A stretch of DNA of 64,000 nucleotides from an uncultured Bartonella sp. (GTDB lineage: Bacteria > Pseudomonadota > Alphaproteobacteria > Rhizobiales > Rhizobiaceae): the NCBI RefSeq assembly GCF_946479275.1, contig NZ_CAMLFE010000005.1:248001-312000 (forward strand). The letters run 5' to 3'. Positions 17,301-32,300 of this stretch are shown one piece after another (position 1 is the stretch's first letter; each line of letters starts with the position of its first letter). The notes beneath the pieces are model-generated. The model was given only the letters and a program-made list of their open reading frames with translations, had not been told where the DNA came from and did not search any database. The translations under genes were made by a program, and so were the position numbers.

Positions 17301-20300
17301 GTCGGGGATAGGTTCCTTACTATCGCGCCAATCAAGCTCCCAATTACCGGTTTTTGCATTATAGGTAAGGTCGCGCCATTGATTGTTGATGAAGGCTTGT
17401 ACCTTGTCGGTATCTTCTACTTTTCCATCAACCTTGAAGCTGAAGAGCGGTGTTTTATCCTGCGTATTGAAGTCGCTACTCTCAAAGCCTGTATCATCAG
17501 TAATACCGATGAGTTTTGCCGTTGCACTTGGTACACGTGTATCAACTTCGAACGCATGGGCTTCAGATGCCGGCCCTTCATTGCCAGCCGCATCCACCGG
17601 ACGGGCTGTAAGAGCATGCTTGCCTTCGCCAAGCTTGGCATCGGAGTTTCTGTTACCCGCTTCCCAGAACCATGTATGATCTGCATTGACATCCACTTCG
17701 GCAATAAACTTGTTATTGTCATAGATGCGCACTTTCTTGGCGTCACTTGGTGCCGTTCCGCTAAAGATCGGGCTATTGTCATTAGTGATGTCATTTTGAT
17801 TGACAGGAATAATCGGCTCGCCATCTTCACCATTGGTGTTGTTCGGCAGAGCATTATCCTGAACAGTTTCGCCCTTTATCTGCTCGGGCCCGGTAATGTC
17901 GACCGTAACAACATATTCGTTTGAAACGCCGCTGGTCTTTCCCTCGGCATTTTGCGAAACGGCCGTAAACTTGTGGTCCCCTTCGGTAAGCATTGCTCCG
18001 GTTGTATAAGACCAGTCGCCATTGCCATCGGCATAAACGCGTCCAAGTTCCTTGCCATTATCATAAATGATTACAAGGCTGTTCTTCGGTGCCTTGCCGA
18101 TAATCGTCGGGTTGGTATCGTCGGTCGTGCCATGGTCGACACGGGAGCCACCATTTGCGACTTCACCCTGAATAAGGCCGACATCATCGATAACCTTGTC
18201 AATTGTCGGCCGATCCGGTTGACTATTATCAATATGAAGTTTGAAATCCTGTCCGGCAAGAACAGTGCCATCGGCGTCTGTCGCCTCGACATAATAATTA
18301 TGTTCGCCGGCGGCCTGTTCCGTCAAACCGATAGACCATTTACCATCCGAACCGACAATGCACGGGTTGCCAATTATCGTTTGTTTTGTAGCATCGCTAT
18401 AAACGGTGACAGTCGAGCCTGCCGGTGCCGTGCCGTGAAGTTCTGGCGTTGTATCATCGGTATGACCGCCATTGGCAATCGGGCCTTTAATCGGATCCTC
18501 ATTGTCAACAGCATAATCAACCGTTACGGTATCTCCATTATCGGCTATTGTAACATCGGTTGCAAAACCACGATCGCTTTCATTACCGGCCGCATCTTTT
18601 ACCGTGGTAGCAAAATGATGTTCGCCTTTATCAAGCGGTGTTGTCGGTGTGAACGACCACGAACCATCCGGATTGACTTTCGTCTCGCCGATTGCTTTGT
18701 CACCATCATAAATGGTCACGACATCACCCGGTTGCGGATTAGTTATCTTGCCCGAGAAAGTGGGCGTTGTGTCGTTTGTTGTTCCGTGATCAGTGTTGCC
18801 ATCGGAAATCACGGCCTTATCAGGGGCAATATCGCTTGTAATTGTCGGACGTCCCGGACTATCCGGTGCAGTTGTATCCACCACGAACGGATAAGGTGCG
18901 GTTGCCGCACTCTTGTTGCCGCCGGCATCTGTTGCCTGAACCCAGATATTATGGGTACCGTCTGCAAGTGTCGGCAAACTCGTTTCCCAATGGCCGTCAT
19001 TATCGACTTTTACGCTGCCAAGCAACACGTCTTTGCCATCAACACGGTCGTAAATATTGACAGTGGAGCCTTTTGTACCGGTTCCTTTGATAAACGGCGT
19101 ATTGTCGCGTGTTGTCCCGTTTTGCTGGATCTGGTTATCCGGAAAACCAACATTCGGATCATCATCATGGCCAAACTGGGTAATCGACGGAGTACCGGGA
19201 GCATGCCCGATAAGATCGAAGTCGAACTCATCCGATTTTGTCTCACTTGGCACACCGGCGTGGTTGACAGGAACCACCCAGAAATGGTGATGTCCCGGCA
19301 TCAACGGATTCGTCGGAGCAACTTCCCACGAACCGTCACTATTGACAGTTCCCTTGCCGATCGGCTGGGCATTCTTGTTTGACGGGTCACCATCATAAAG
19401 AAGCACATAATCAACGTTGGCAGGATCGAGCGAACCCGCTTTGCCTTTGACCGTTGGCCTGTTATCATCGGTGACGCCGCCGTTCACGATATTGCCGATA
19501 TCGGGAGCCTGATCGTCATAGACATCATAGTCCTTCGAACCGGACCAGTCAGGTCCTTTCGTGGTCAGGAACAATCCCAGCGGGTCGGATTTTGCCCCCT
19601 GATTGCCAGCTGTATCCTCAAGCACGGCAACAAAATAATAATCCTTATTATCCGCATAATGGGCTGCATCAAGATTGGGGGTAAATTTCCAATTGGTACC
19701 ATCCGGACGGACAGAACCAAGCTTGATCGGATTGCCATTCTCGTCTTTTAGAATATTGCCATTTTTATCGGCAAGATAAATGACAACCCAATCGCCGGGC
19801 TTCGCACCCGTGACTGTTCCACGCAATTCAGGTGTGCGGTCATCGGTATAGTTTCTATCGGTATGACTGTTGAATTCGCCTGGAACACCGACATCATCAA
19901 TGAATTTATCCAGTGTTAACGTGCCGGTCGGGGCACCGTTATCAATGGTCATTGTTTTTTGGTCAATTTCCGATGTGCGACCATAATCATCAATGATGCG
20001 GGTCTTGATAGGATAATCTGTGCCATTAGCACTTGCCGGCAAAGATGTTACCGGACGGAAGAAATAACGGTCGTTTGCTGCATCATATTCTGTGTCGTAC
20101 CACTGCCCGCCAATATTGATCTGGACTTTTTCACCATTTGCCGGATTGAGCGCATGGTCGGTCTTAATGTAAATTGTCGGTCGCGTATCGCTGGTAACCA
20201 AGTCGTGCGTATCATAACCGGTATCCTGTGTGATACCGGAGATTCTTGCATTGTTTGTAATGCTTCCGGTTTTGACTTCAAAATCCCAGTTACCGGTCGG

Positions 20301-23300
20301 AATACCGATATTACCAACAGCATCAACCGGCCTTGCCCGGAACGAATGGTCGCCATCTTTCAAAGGCGTATCGGGTGTGTAACTCCATGTATATTGCCCG
20401 TTATGTTCGACAACATCGGCTTCCCCGATTTTTTCACCATTGTCATAAATAAAGACCTTCTTGGTGTCCGATGTGGCCGAACCGCTATAGGTCGGCTTAT
20501 TGTCATTCGTCTTGGCTCCTTCGATTATGGTACCGGTGGTTTCCGCTACGTCGTCAAAAAGATCCATTGAATCGGGGTCGATAGCCTTCGGCGCAGTCAA
20601 ATCGATCGTATAATCGAAAACGGGTGATTTGTTGCTTTCATTGCCGGCTGCATCAACAGATGTTGCCTGAAAATGATGTTCCCCTTCCGGTAACGGGCTT
20701 TGAACCGAATATTCCCAGTTGCCTTCGGAATCGGCCTTCACTCTATCAACAAGATGTGTCTCGCCATTCACCGTATCATAAATATTGACCATGCCATTCG
20801 GCTCGGCGCCATGGCCTTTCAAAGTCGGTGTTGTATCATCACTTGCCTTACCGGAGGTAAGATCCTCCTGTTTGCCACCGACATCATCGCCGGCACTGTC
20901 AATCACAGGAACATTGTTATTTTGCGTGTCGACAACAAGATTGAAACTGTCAGACTTCGTCGAATTATTTGGAAGTAATGCCTCCGCAACAATCGTATGA
21001 CTACCCTCAGTAAGGGCCGGCTTGCCTTCCGGCCACGAAAATGTCCAGTCGCCTTTGGAATCGGCATTGACTTTGCCGATTTCTTTTCTCACTCCATCAA
21101 CATCAGTATAGATAGTGACAGTCGAATTAGGCGTTGCACGTCCATGCAATTCCGGTGTTGTATCATTGGTCAGGCCACCGTCGGAAATCCTTCCGGTGTA
21201 ATCTCCGGTGGAATTCTTTTGGTCATCAAAAGCGTAAAGGATGCTGACTTCAACATCTGTCGGATCAACAGTGACCGAAGTCGATTGGCTTTTTGCACTT
21301 TCATTTCCTGCCGCATCGGTGACCGATGTTACAAATTCGTAAGAACCTTTATCAAGCGGATTTTCCGGTGTCCATGACCATTTGCCCGACGACGGGTCGA
21401 CCGTTGTCTCGCCAAGCTTGACATATTTACCGTCGACTATGTTGTAAATGGTAACCTTGTCTCCCACTTGCGGGTTTTGAACAGTACCGCTGAATGTCGG
21501 GGTTTGGTCGGGTGTTGTGTCATTATCTGGAATCGAACCGATCTTGGGTTCCTGATCGGATTGAAGAGAAGGAACATCCGGCTGGTTTGGCGCTTGATTA
21601 TCATAAACAATCGGATATTCGCCGGTCATCGAGCTTGGAACGCCTTCCAGATCGACCGCTTGAACGGTAAACTTATATTCCGTTCCACGACCATCGGTCG
21701 AGGTATCTTTCATGGCATAAGCGGCCGGAAGTTTGAAAGTCCATGTGCCATCCTTCTCGTCGACTTTAGTCTCGCCGATTTTGATGCCATTTTGATAAAT
21801 GTAAACGGTTGTGCCTTTGGTTCCCATACCATGAAGGGTCGGCGTCGCATCGTCTGTCGACTGGCCTTTTTGCAGGTGAACGGGTTTGTCATCCGGATTG
21901 TTATAATCATCAATAATATTGGTGATGGATGGGGTGCCCGGAGCATGCCCGGCAAAATTGAAGTCCCATTTGACATCTTGAAGCGGCGTGCGGTTACCTG
22001 CCGCATCGACAGCAACCAGATGGAAACTGTGTTGTCCCGGGGTTATCGCTTTATCAGGTGTAAACCTGAACGAACCATCTGCCTGAATAGCACCCTCGCC
22101 AATTTTGGTGTTTCCATCGTAAAGTTCTACGAAGCCGCCCTCAGCTCCCGAAATTGTTCCGGGACCCGCCTGAACTTCCGGATAGTTGTCATCAGTGTAG
22201 CCACCCGAATGCGGTATCTCGCCTATCTTGGGCTCTTGGTCGTCGATCAGTTTAATATTTTGTGTATTTCCCCAAACTGGCGGTGTCGTATCGACATAAA
22301 GATAGAAATCGCTACTCTGTTTTCCTTCATTACCGGCAGCATCCTTGACAACTGCAACATATTGGTAATTGCCTTCGGCAAGTTCGGGAAGCTGGTACTC
22401 CCAGCTATAACTGCCATCACCGTTTTGTGTGAGGTGAATATTGTCGGCAACACTATGGAGATTGCCTTTGCTATCACGATAATAGAGATGAACAACATCG
22501 CCCTCATGTGCACCCGTGACAGTGCCTTTAAGAAGTGGCGTCTTGTCATTGGTCGTCGTTCCTGACGGATAATTGCCGACATTAGCTTCAACATCATCAT
22601 CGAAGCTGTCAATCGTGACCTTATAACCGTCTAAAGGCGGGGTGGTATCAACCGTCATATCATGTCCGACCACTGGACCAACATTGCCGGCAGCATCGAC
22701 CACACGAGCCTTGATATGATAGACCTGATCGGTCAGTTCATGCCCCTTTTGGACGGAATAATAATACTGTTGGGTTTTAGGATTGTAGTCGGCTCTTATC
22801 CATGTCTGCCCGTCATCAAGCGAAATCTCGACATGTTCGTTATCGGCAAGCGGCTTCTCTACATGCACAAGAATCGTCGGATTCTTGTCCTGCGTGACAA
22901 AGTCTTTGTCTGATGTACCGGTATCGGTCAACAAGCCGTCGATTATCGGTATTGTAGTTGGTGCAATTGTATCGACAATAAATTCCGACCCCTGGCAATC
23001 CGTGCCTTCATTGCCGGCTGCGTCCACCGGACGGGCAGTCAATGTATGTTGACCTTCAGAAAGCTTGTGGGTTTCGTCAGGTGTAAACGACCATGTCCCG
23101 TCTTCCTTGACGTCGGTCGAACCGATCAGCTTGCCATTGTCATAAATATTGACAGTTTTTGCGTCCGAAGGTGCTTTTCCGGAATATTCGGGTTGATTGT
23201 CGTTGGTATACTGGTCTTTTTTAAGTTGACCGGTAAAATCATTGGCATCGTTTTTGACATCATCGGTCACCGAAACTGTATCATTGGCGATCGGTTCGGG

Positions 23301-26300
23301 TGGCGTAATATCAACAATCACATCATAATTGGACGAATGCTGGCTTTCGTTGCCAACCTCGTCGACAGTGGTGGCTGTCAAATGATGTGTTACCCCTCCT
23401 CTCAGCGGAGAAGGTGGTGTGAAACTCCATTTTCCCTCGCCATCAGCTGTGACAGAACCGATCAGCTGGCTTTTGCCATCTTCGCCCGCATCATAGATAT
23501 TGACTTGCTGATATGGCTTTGCACCACTTCCGATAATTGTCGGGGTTGTATCATCGGTGCTGCCACCATTTCCAACATCATTCTGAATAGCGCCGACATC
23601 ATCGGTTACATTATCAATCGACGGCTTTTGATTGTTGGTTATATCAACATCAAAATTGAAATCGGCTGTCGATTTGCCCCCTGAAGCATCCGTGGTTTCA
23701 GCATGAATGACATAATGGCCTTCGCCGAATTTTTCACTGTCCTTGACCTGATAAGACCAATTGCCTTCACCATCGGTTGTAACTTTCGCAAGCTCATGAA
23801 CCTGATTATTGGCGTCGGTATATGTCAGAACAACAGTAGAGTTCGGTGTTGCTTTACCGACAATAAGCGGCGTTCTGTCATCGGTCTTACTATTGTTTGT
23901 GATGTGTGATTCAAGCGGTGCCTGATCATCAACAAGATAGTCAATGCTCACCTTGACCGTACTTGTGTCAACCGTGATATTGGTCGCCGTCCCCTTGCCG
24001 CTTTCATTACCGGCTGCATCACTTAAAGACGTCTGGAACTGGTGATTGCCTTTTCCTAACGGATCCTTCGGTGTCCATGACCAATCCCCTTGGTCGTTAA
24101 CCTTTGCCTCCCCGACTTTCACACCATCCTGATAGATGTTGACCTTGTCACCGGGTTGATGCCCGTTGACCTTGCCGCTCAAAGTTGGTGTTGAATCGGC
24201 CGTTGTTCCGGTAATTGTATTACCCTGATCATCTTTGGCCGTCGGTGCATCGGGTGCATCGGGCGCTTGTCTGTCAACAATAACCGGATAGCCGCCCGTT
24301 TCATGGCTCCATGTTGTGCCATCCTTATCCAATGCTTTGGCTGTAATCACATGGCGGGTACCAGTCGGGTCTGTCGTCGGATTGGAAAGCGCCGGAAGTG
24401 TGGTTTCCCAGGTTCCATCCTCCTTCACAGGGACTTGGGCAACGTCCACCCCGTCAACGTAAATATGAACAATCGAACCGGTTGTGGCTGTCCCTTTGAT
24501 AAGCGGTGTGGAATCGCTCGTAACCGCATCTTTCTGGATGGTATCGCCATTGTCATCAAGAACATTGATAATCGAAGGCGTTGCCGGTGCATGGCCAACA
24601 AAGTTGAAATCCCATGCCGTTGTTCCCTGCGATTGCTCGTTTCCGGCGTAATCGACCGGTTTGGCAACAAAGCTATGATTGCCTTGACGCAGTGGTACTG
24701 TCGGCTCGACACTCCATGACCCGTCACTATTGACCTTACCCGTTCCGATAAGCTTGCCATTGTCATAAAGATTGATTTTTTCCACTTTTGTCGGGTCAAC
24801 CGAATTGGCAGCCCCTTTTAATGTCGGACGGCTGTCATCGGTGGTTGTACCCTTTTCAATTGTGCCGGTTTTCGGCAACTGGTCGTCAAACAGATCAAGG
24901 CCACTTTCATTGATTACAGGTGGCGGTGTTGTCGTAACATCCAGACCGAAACCGGAAGAGGCTTGTCCAAGATTTCCTGCTTCATCGGTAATCACGCCTC
25001 TGAATTCGTGATAGCCGTCATCAAGATGATCTTTTGCTGTGCCTCCGGGTATTCCCTTGACGTCGAACTTCCAATTGCCGGAACCATCAACTTTCGCTGT
25101 GCCGATTGTTACCCAATCGTCACCGATTTTGACCTGCACAGTGACATAGTCACCAGGCTTCATACCCGATGTATGACCGTTCAAAGTCGGCGTATTATCA
25201 TTGGTTGCTTCACCATTGGAACGGCTCTTCGACCCGCCCTCCTCATTGACATCATCGGTAAAGCTGTCAATCACAATCTGATAGTCGCCACCGATCGGCG
25301 CAGTCTTGTCAATAGTGACGTCCTGAGCCGGACCGTCTTTGACATTGCCTGCATCGTCGACAACGCGCCCGTAAATTTTATGGACGCCTTCAGCGAGGTG
25401 AATGTTCGAATGGTCATAATACCAGTAGCCGTCAGTCTCGTCATAGGTGGCATCATACCATTTGCCGTCAACATTGACCTGAACCTTGTAGCCGGCCGGC
25501 AATTTTTCACTAACACCGAATTTGAAAACAAGGCTGTCATCGCCGGTCTTGAAATCGCTGTCGCTCAAACCCCGATCTTCCGTAATCGAAACAAGGCTCG
25601 TCGTTTGCGTCGGTGCATCCGTCTTCACCGTCAGATCATATTCGGTATATTTCTCGCTATCGACGCCAAGCTTGTTGGTTGTCTGAAGCTTGAAATGATG
25701 GGCACCGGGAGCAAGCTCGTCAACCGTGCATACCCATTTATGATCATTCCCAATAGTGGCCGTGCCGATCTTGACCAGTTTGCCATCAATCTCGTCATAA
25801 ATGGTCACGGTATCGCCAGGATTACCCTCGCCATAAAATGTCGGCTTGGTATCATTGGTTTTGCCACCCGAAACAAGATCATCGGTGTTGAGCGGCACGT
25901 CATCCTGAACACGCGTAATGTCCGGTGCTTGCGGCGGCGTATTATCAATATCAAGAGCAAAGTCAGAATGGGCATTGTTGCCGTTTTGAGCTGTCACAGA
26001 AGCGGTATAAACATGGTGCCCATTTGTTTGTTCGGGAAGTTCAAACGACCAGTTACCATGCTCGTCGGAGGTAACCGTGCCAATGACTTTTTCACCTTCT
26101 TTGATGGTTACAACTGTGTTGGAAGTAGTTGAACCGTAAAGCGTCGGTGTCGTGTCATCCGTTGTTGCACCATTTGCAAGATCTTTGACAATATGGCCTG
26201 CATTATCTGCAGCATAATTGATCGAAACGAGAATTGCCGAACTATCAATGTTAAAGTCGAATGCCGGGCTCTTATCACTGATATTGCCAGCCTTATCGGT

Positions 26301-29300
26301 GTAAGTCGTGGTAATCGAATGTTTGCCCTGTCCGAGGTCGGTTGGCGTATAGCTCCAGTTTCCTTCGCCATCGGACATAACAGTCTGAACATGTTTTGTC
26401 TTGCCATCAACGGTATCATAAATATCGACAACAACATTACCCTCACCAGCTTTCCCATGAATAGTTGGTGCTTTGTCATCAATCGTGCTGTTTTCAGCTA
26501 CATCTCCCTGTTTATCACCGACATGGTCGTCCAACTTCGGCAGATCCGGTGTTGTCGGTTTTAATGTATCAACATTGATCGGCCAGAACCCTGTCTTGTC
26601 GGATTCCTGCCCGGCACTGTCACTTGCAGAAGCACGGATTTGCCAGCTCTCGCCATTCGGCAAAATACCGACCAATGAAGGATCAATCGCGACTGCCCAA
26701 TGGCCGTCACCCCCGACCTTAACACCCTTGGCGACAAGTTTGTCACCAATATAGATATTGATAAACGAACCGGCATCACCGGTTCCTTTTATGAGCGGTG
26801 TGGCATCATTGGTAAACTGGTTTTTATCAATGAACTTGCCATCCGGATGGGATGCATCAATCTCTTTTTCTTCATTGTTGTAAATGCCGGTAATGGCCGG
26901 CATTCCCGGGGCTGCTCCGGCTATGTCGAAATCCCAGGTCTTGGCCTCACCTTCATTGCCCGCATCATCGGACGGACGGGCTTCGATTTTATGCGTGCCC
27001 GAGCTCAAATGCGGCGTATAGGACCATGTGCCATCAGCTGCAACATCGACAATACTGGCAAGCGTACCATCAATATAGATATGGACTTTCGTGACATCGC
27101 TTCCTGCCGGAAGTTTGCCTTTGATCTCCGGTGTTTTGTCGTCGGTTACTTTATGACCGGCATCGTTTATGCTCCATGCCGTGGTGCCATTGGCGCCATC
27201 AAATTCGCCAGTCTGTGGTCCCTCATCATCCCACAAACCAATGTCACTGCCGAGTGTCCCTGTCGGTCCCTTGGTATCAACCTCGAATTTATAGGCCGGT
27301 GTTGACTGACCTTCATTACCGGCTTTATCAACCGGACGTGCTATCCATTCGTGCACGCCATCGCCAAGCCCGTGTCCTGTTGGTGGTGTGAAACTCCAGT
27401 CACCATTTTCGTCAACTTTAGCAGAACCGATCAGCTTGCCATTGTCATAAATATTGACCGATTGGGTGTCGCTTGAAATCGCGCGCCCGCTCATCGTCGG
27501 CGTATCATCATTGGTAAGCTTGATCTTTCCACCCTTACCGTCATCCTTCTCGATCCAGTTCGGGAAGTCACCGACATTCGTTTCCTTGTCATCAACAAGC
27601 TTGATGGTCTTGTCGTCTAGAACCGGCGGTGTGCGATCAATAAAAAGATTACGGCCGTCTGTCGGATCGCTTTCATTGCCGACACTATCCGTCTCTGTCA
27701 CAATAAATGTATATTTTGTCGGACTATGATTTGGATCATCGGTCAAAGCAACCGTCGGCGTCACAGACCATGTTCCATCCTCACGAACAACTGTCTGGCC
27801 GATAAGCGTGCGCTCACCCTTATCATTAACCGTATAAAGCTTGATAATGTCGCCCGCGACACCTTTACCATTAAAGGTCGGCGTGGTGTCGTCGGTAATA
27901 TCATTGTTTTGCAATGGACGGTTGCCATCCGGATAGATTGCCGGATCGTTGCCGACATTGTCGATAACCTCGACAAGCTCAGGTGTTGCCGGAGCCTTTG
28001 TATCAATATGCAGGCTGAAATGATGTTCGACTTTATTGCCCGCATTATTTATCAAAGAGGCAATATATTCATGGATTTTGTCTTCACCGGCATTCTGTTG
28101 GGCCGGCAACTGGTATTCCCATGTGCCATCCTCCTTGACCGTCGTTTCATAGGAAGAACCGGTTGTCTTATCAAGAATCGTCACCTTTTGTCCGGGTGTG
28201 CCACGCCCGACAAGCTTCGGCGTTGCATCATTGGTGGCACCGCCATTGACAATATCTTTCGCCTCTTTGTTATAGTCATCAACAGCGTGATCGATTTTGA
28301 CTTCCGGTGGTGTCAAATCAAGATTGAACCCTAACGGGTCACTTTTATCACTCACATTGCCGGCAGCATCGGTCAAGGTGGTTGTTATACTGTGTGCACC
28401 GGCTTGAAGCGGCGTGGTGGGCGTCCATGACCATGTACCATCTTCATGAACGGTCGTCTCTCCTATAACCTTGCCGTTGTCATAAATGGTAACAATGGAA
28501 TTCTTTTCTCCTTTTCCCGAAAAGAGCGGCATATCCTCGTCATAGGTCTTGCCTTCTTCAATGCTTCCATGCTGATCGCCGGAATTATCTTCCGCTTTGA
28601 CAATATCGGGCTTTGCCGGTGCTGTCGTATCACGATTGACCCAGCTATCGCCGGATTTGGCACCAACCGTTCCCGCGTCATTTCTGGCATCGGCTACAAA
28701 ACTATAGCGCCCGTCTGCAATGGCTTTGCGTGTCTCTACTGAAACAGTGTTCAAATCCACTGTTTGCGACCAGCTACCGGAGCCATCGCTTGTCGTGGTT
28801 TCAAATGTATGAATGACATTGCCGCTACTGTCTTTCAGATAAACAGTAATGATAGAATTGGCCGGTGCACTTCCCTGAAGATGGAATACGTTTTCCTTCG
28901 TCGGATTGTCCCATGTATAGGGTGCATTATTTGTACCCGTTGTGGCTGAATCAATCGAAGTCTGGCCAAGCGTTGCCATATCAAGAACAAATGGGAAGGA
29001 TGTACGTGCTCCCTCGACACCTGCCTTGTTTTCATAAGCAACTTCGAAATTGTGATTATTGCCGGCATTGAGTGTCGGCGTATAATCCCAACTCCCGTCT
29101 CCTTTCACCGGAATTTTGGTCAATAATTTGCCATTGTCATAGATGTTGACCGTCGAAATCCGGCCGGAATTCAACAAATCGGTCGGCAAATGCCCTTTAA
29201 GTGTCGGCGTTGTATCGTCGGTGATAACAACTTTCTCGCCATGCTGGCCTTGCCGCGTCGCCCACTCACCATCACGATAGGAGCCGACAATCGAACCGGC

Positions 29301-32300
29301 ATCGTCAATAAGATCGACTTCATCCTTGCTGTTCCCCATCGCCGGAACCGGCTCGGTATCGAAACCTAAAACGAACTTGTCCGAATGGTTGCTTTCGTTA
29401 CCCGCCGGATCGGTTGCCGTCGTGGTAAATTCATGCATTCCTTTTGTATTGCTAATCGGGCTTGTCGGCGAAACACTCCATGTGCCATCGTCTTTTACAA
29501 CCGATTGGCCAACAAGCTTGTCACCATCGTATAATTTGATGATATCTCCAGCCGTGCCTTTGCCGGAAAATGTCGGCGTTGTATCATCGGTCGTGTCACC
29601 ACTATGAAGTTCTTTATCTCCATTCGTATTGTTGGTGGCATTGTCTTTATTGCCAACATTGTCGATGACTTTATCAATAGCCGGTGCATCCGGTGCTTTT
29701 GTATCAATCGTCAAGTGGAAATCGACAGATTGGGTATTGCCTGCCGCATTGGTGATTTTTGCGTGATAGGTATGGGTGACTTCCTGATTATCGCCTGCCT
29801 GGTTTGGAAGCTCGAACTGCCAATTTCCCGCGCCATCGACTTTGGTTTTGCCAATTTCCTTGCCAGTCTCGTCGGTGATGACGACTGTCTGGTTGGGCGT
29901 GCCACGCCCGTAAAGGGTCGGCGTGCGATCATCCGTTACACCATTATCCGCGACATCCTTACGGATAGACCCTTCATTATCATGAGCACCATCGACAAAG
30001 ATGTTCACACCCGATTTGTCGACCGTTACTTTGACAGCGCCACTCTTTTCACTTTCATTGCCGGCAGAATCCGTCAATGTTGTCGTCAAACTGTGGTCAC
30101 CACCTTTAAGCGGCGGATTGGGCGTGAAACTCCATGTTCCATCATCACCGACAACAGTCTCGCCAATCGGCGTTTTCCCGTCATTGTCGTAAATCTTGAC
30201 AACTTCGCCCTTTTTCCCCTTGCCCGATAAAGTCGGCGTGTCATCATCTGTCGTCGAACCCGAAGTGATTTCACCCTGCTTTTCGCCGACATTATCCATC
30301 GCCTTCGGTGCATCCGGCATATCAGGCGCTGTCGTATCCCGATCAAGCCAATGCGGGCCCGATGCATCGGTTGCAGTGCCTTTACTGTCTACGGCACTTG
30401 CTTTGAAACTATATTCCCCGTCCTTCAAGGGTGGATTAAGATGCGACAAATCTCCCGTATTGACCGACCATGACCCGTCTTTCGAGACATCGGCTGTCCA
30501 TTCCAACGGCTCGCCTTTGAAATTTTTGACAGGATTACCATCCTTGTCATAAAGTCTCAGCGTTACCTTCCCTGAAGATGGCCCGCCACCTGTTACAAAG
30601 AAGCTGTTGGAATTGGTCGGGTAACCGGATTCATGATAATGCCCCTGATCGTCCTGTACCTGCTGGATAGACGGCGCCCCCGCACGGTTAAGATCAACCC
30701 AGAAATCATAATCATCAGGATTTGACTGTTCACCAACCGTGCCGAATTTGTTGACAATGGCTGCACTTAAACGATGGTCGCCTTGCAACCATTCCTGACT
30801 ATATTCCCAACTCCCGTCACCATTGACTTTGGCTTCGCCAATCTTCTTGCCATTGTCATAAATGTTAATGTGATCGACTTTTGTAACATCATAACCACTC
30901 GGAATCTTGCCTTTGAATACCGCATGGTTATCGTCGGTCACTTTCTTATGGTCGCTGTCGCGTTGTGCCCAATCTTTGTAAGAGCCGGTAACCGATCCGA
31001 CATTATCAATCACATCAAGATTTTCGTTGCCAATTGCAGGAGGAAGTGTCTGGTCAAAAGCAAAATTGCCGTTAATATGATCGCTTTCATTGCCAACTTT
31101 GTTCTTGGCGTAAACCTCGTAATTATAATTGCCTTTGGTAAGCTTATAAGCTTCAGGCAAACGGAAAGCGAATGTGCCATCATCACGGATGACTTTTTCG
31201 CCAGCCCCTCTTTGGGACCCCGCTTCATTTAAAGTATTGCGATCAATGACAAATTCATGACCATTGAGTTTAATGATGATATGGGTAACATCTTTGCCGA
31301 TACGTCCACAAAATACCGGTGTATCATCATCAGTCATACCACCCGTTAACGGCAATGGTCCGGTCACTTCCGGATGATTGTCTTCAACACGGAAATCTTC
31401 AATGCCATACGGCCTGCTCGAGTCAATATTGACATTGAAATCGGTTCCCGCACTTTCATTGCCGGCAGCATCGGTCAATGTCGTGGTGAGTTTATGGTGA
31501 CCTTCACTTAAAGCTTTGCTTGTTTCAACCGACCAGTTGCCATCTTTATCGACAGTGCCCTGTCCTACAAGCGTTTTGTTGCCTTTATCGTCGGTATCAT
31601 AAATCTTGACCGTACTTCCCGGCTCTCCTTTACCTGTCAAAGTCGGCGTTTTGTCATTGGTATAATCACCATCTTTCAATGTCCCGTCGGAACCCAACGG
31701 ATCAGGGGCAACATTATCAACCCCGTGAGAAACACCAGGTGCATCCGGTGCTTTCGTATCAACATTGAAATCATAATTCGCTTCCGCACTTACATTGCCA
31801 CTTGCGTCAATCTGGGTGACTTTGACCCTGTATTTGCCGTCACTCAACTTCGGCAACTCGAAACTCCACGTGCCGTCCGAATTGACCTTCGTGGTCATGT
31901 CAGGATAACCGTCAAGGTGAATTTTGATCGTATTGCCAGGAATCCCCTTGCCCGATAAAAGTGGCGTACTATCGTTCAGATAACCGCCATTCCTGACCGC
32001 AAGCAAATTTTTCGGGTCATTATTGTTTACAACAAAATAGGTCGGTGCTGCCGGCGGCGTTTTATCAACAACCGGTTCGTCATGGTCATCATCATCACTT
32101 GACACTGCAGCAGCAATGCCGCCCACTCCGGCAGCTGCACCCAGAATTCCTAACAAAACATTCTGAGAAAAACCGCTTTTGTCTTTTATCTCTTCATAAT
32201 AAACATTGGTGTCAAGAATGCCGTCGCCATTATCTGTGAGCGCCTGACTGAAGTCGGTCAGCCATGTCGTGCCATCATCAATGAAAATCAGATTGCAAAT

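Noticed and set aside
16890..26132. Very long plus-strand ORFs opposite the adhesin (for example 16890-17924, 17952-19382, 21468-22565, 24963-26132)
   Set aside because: They are antisense to a protein-coding repeat array with biased codons that lacks stops on the opposite strand. Their products are Ile/Cys/Arg-rich without recognisable domains or ribosome sites.
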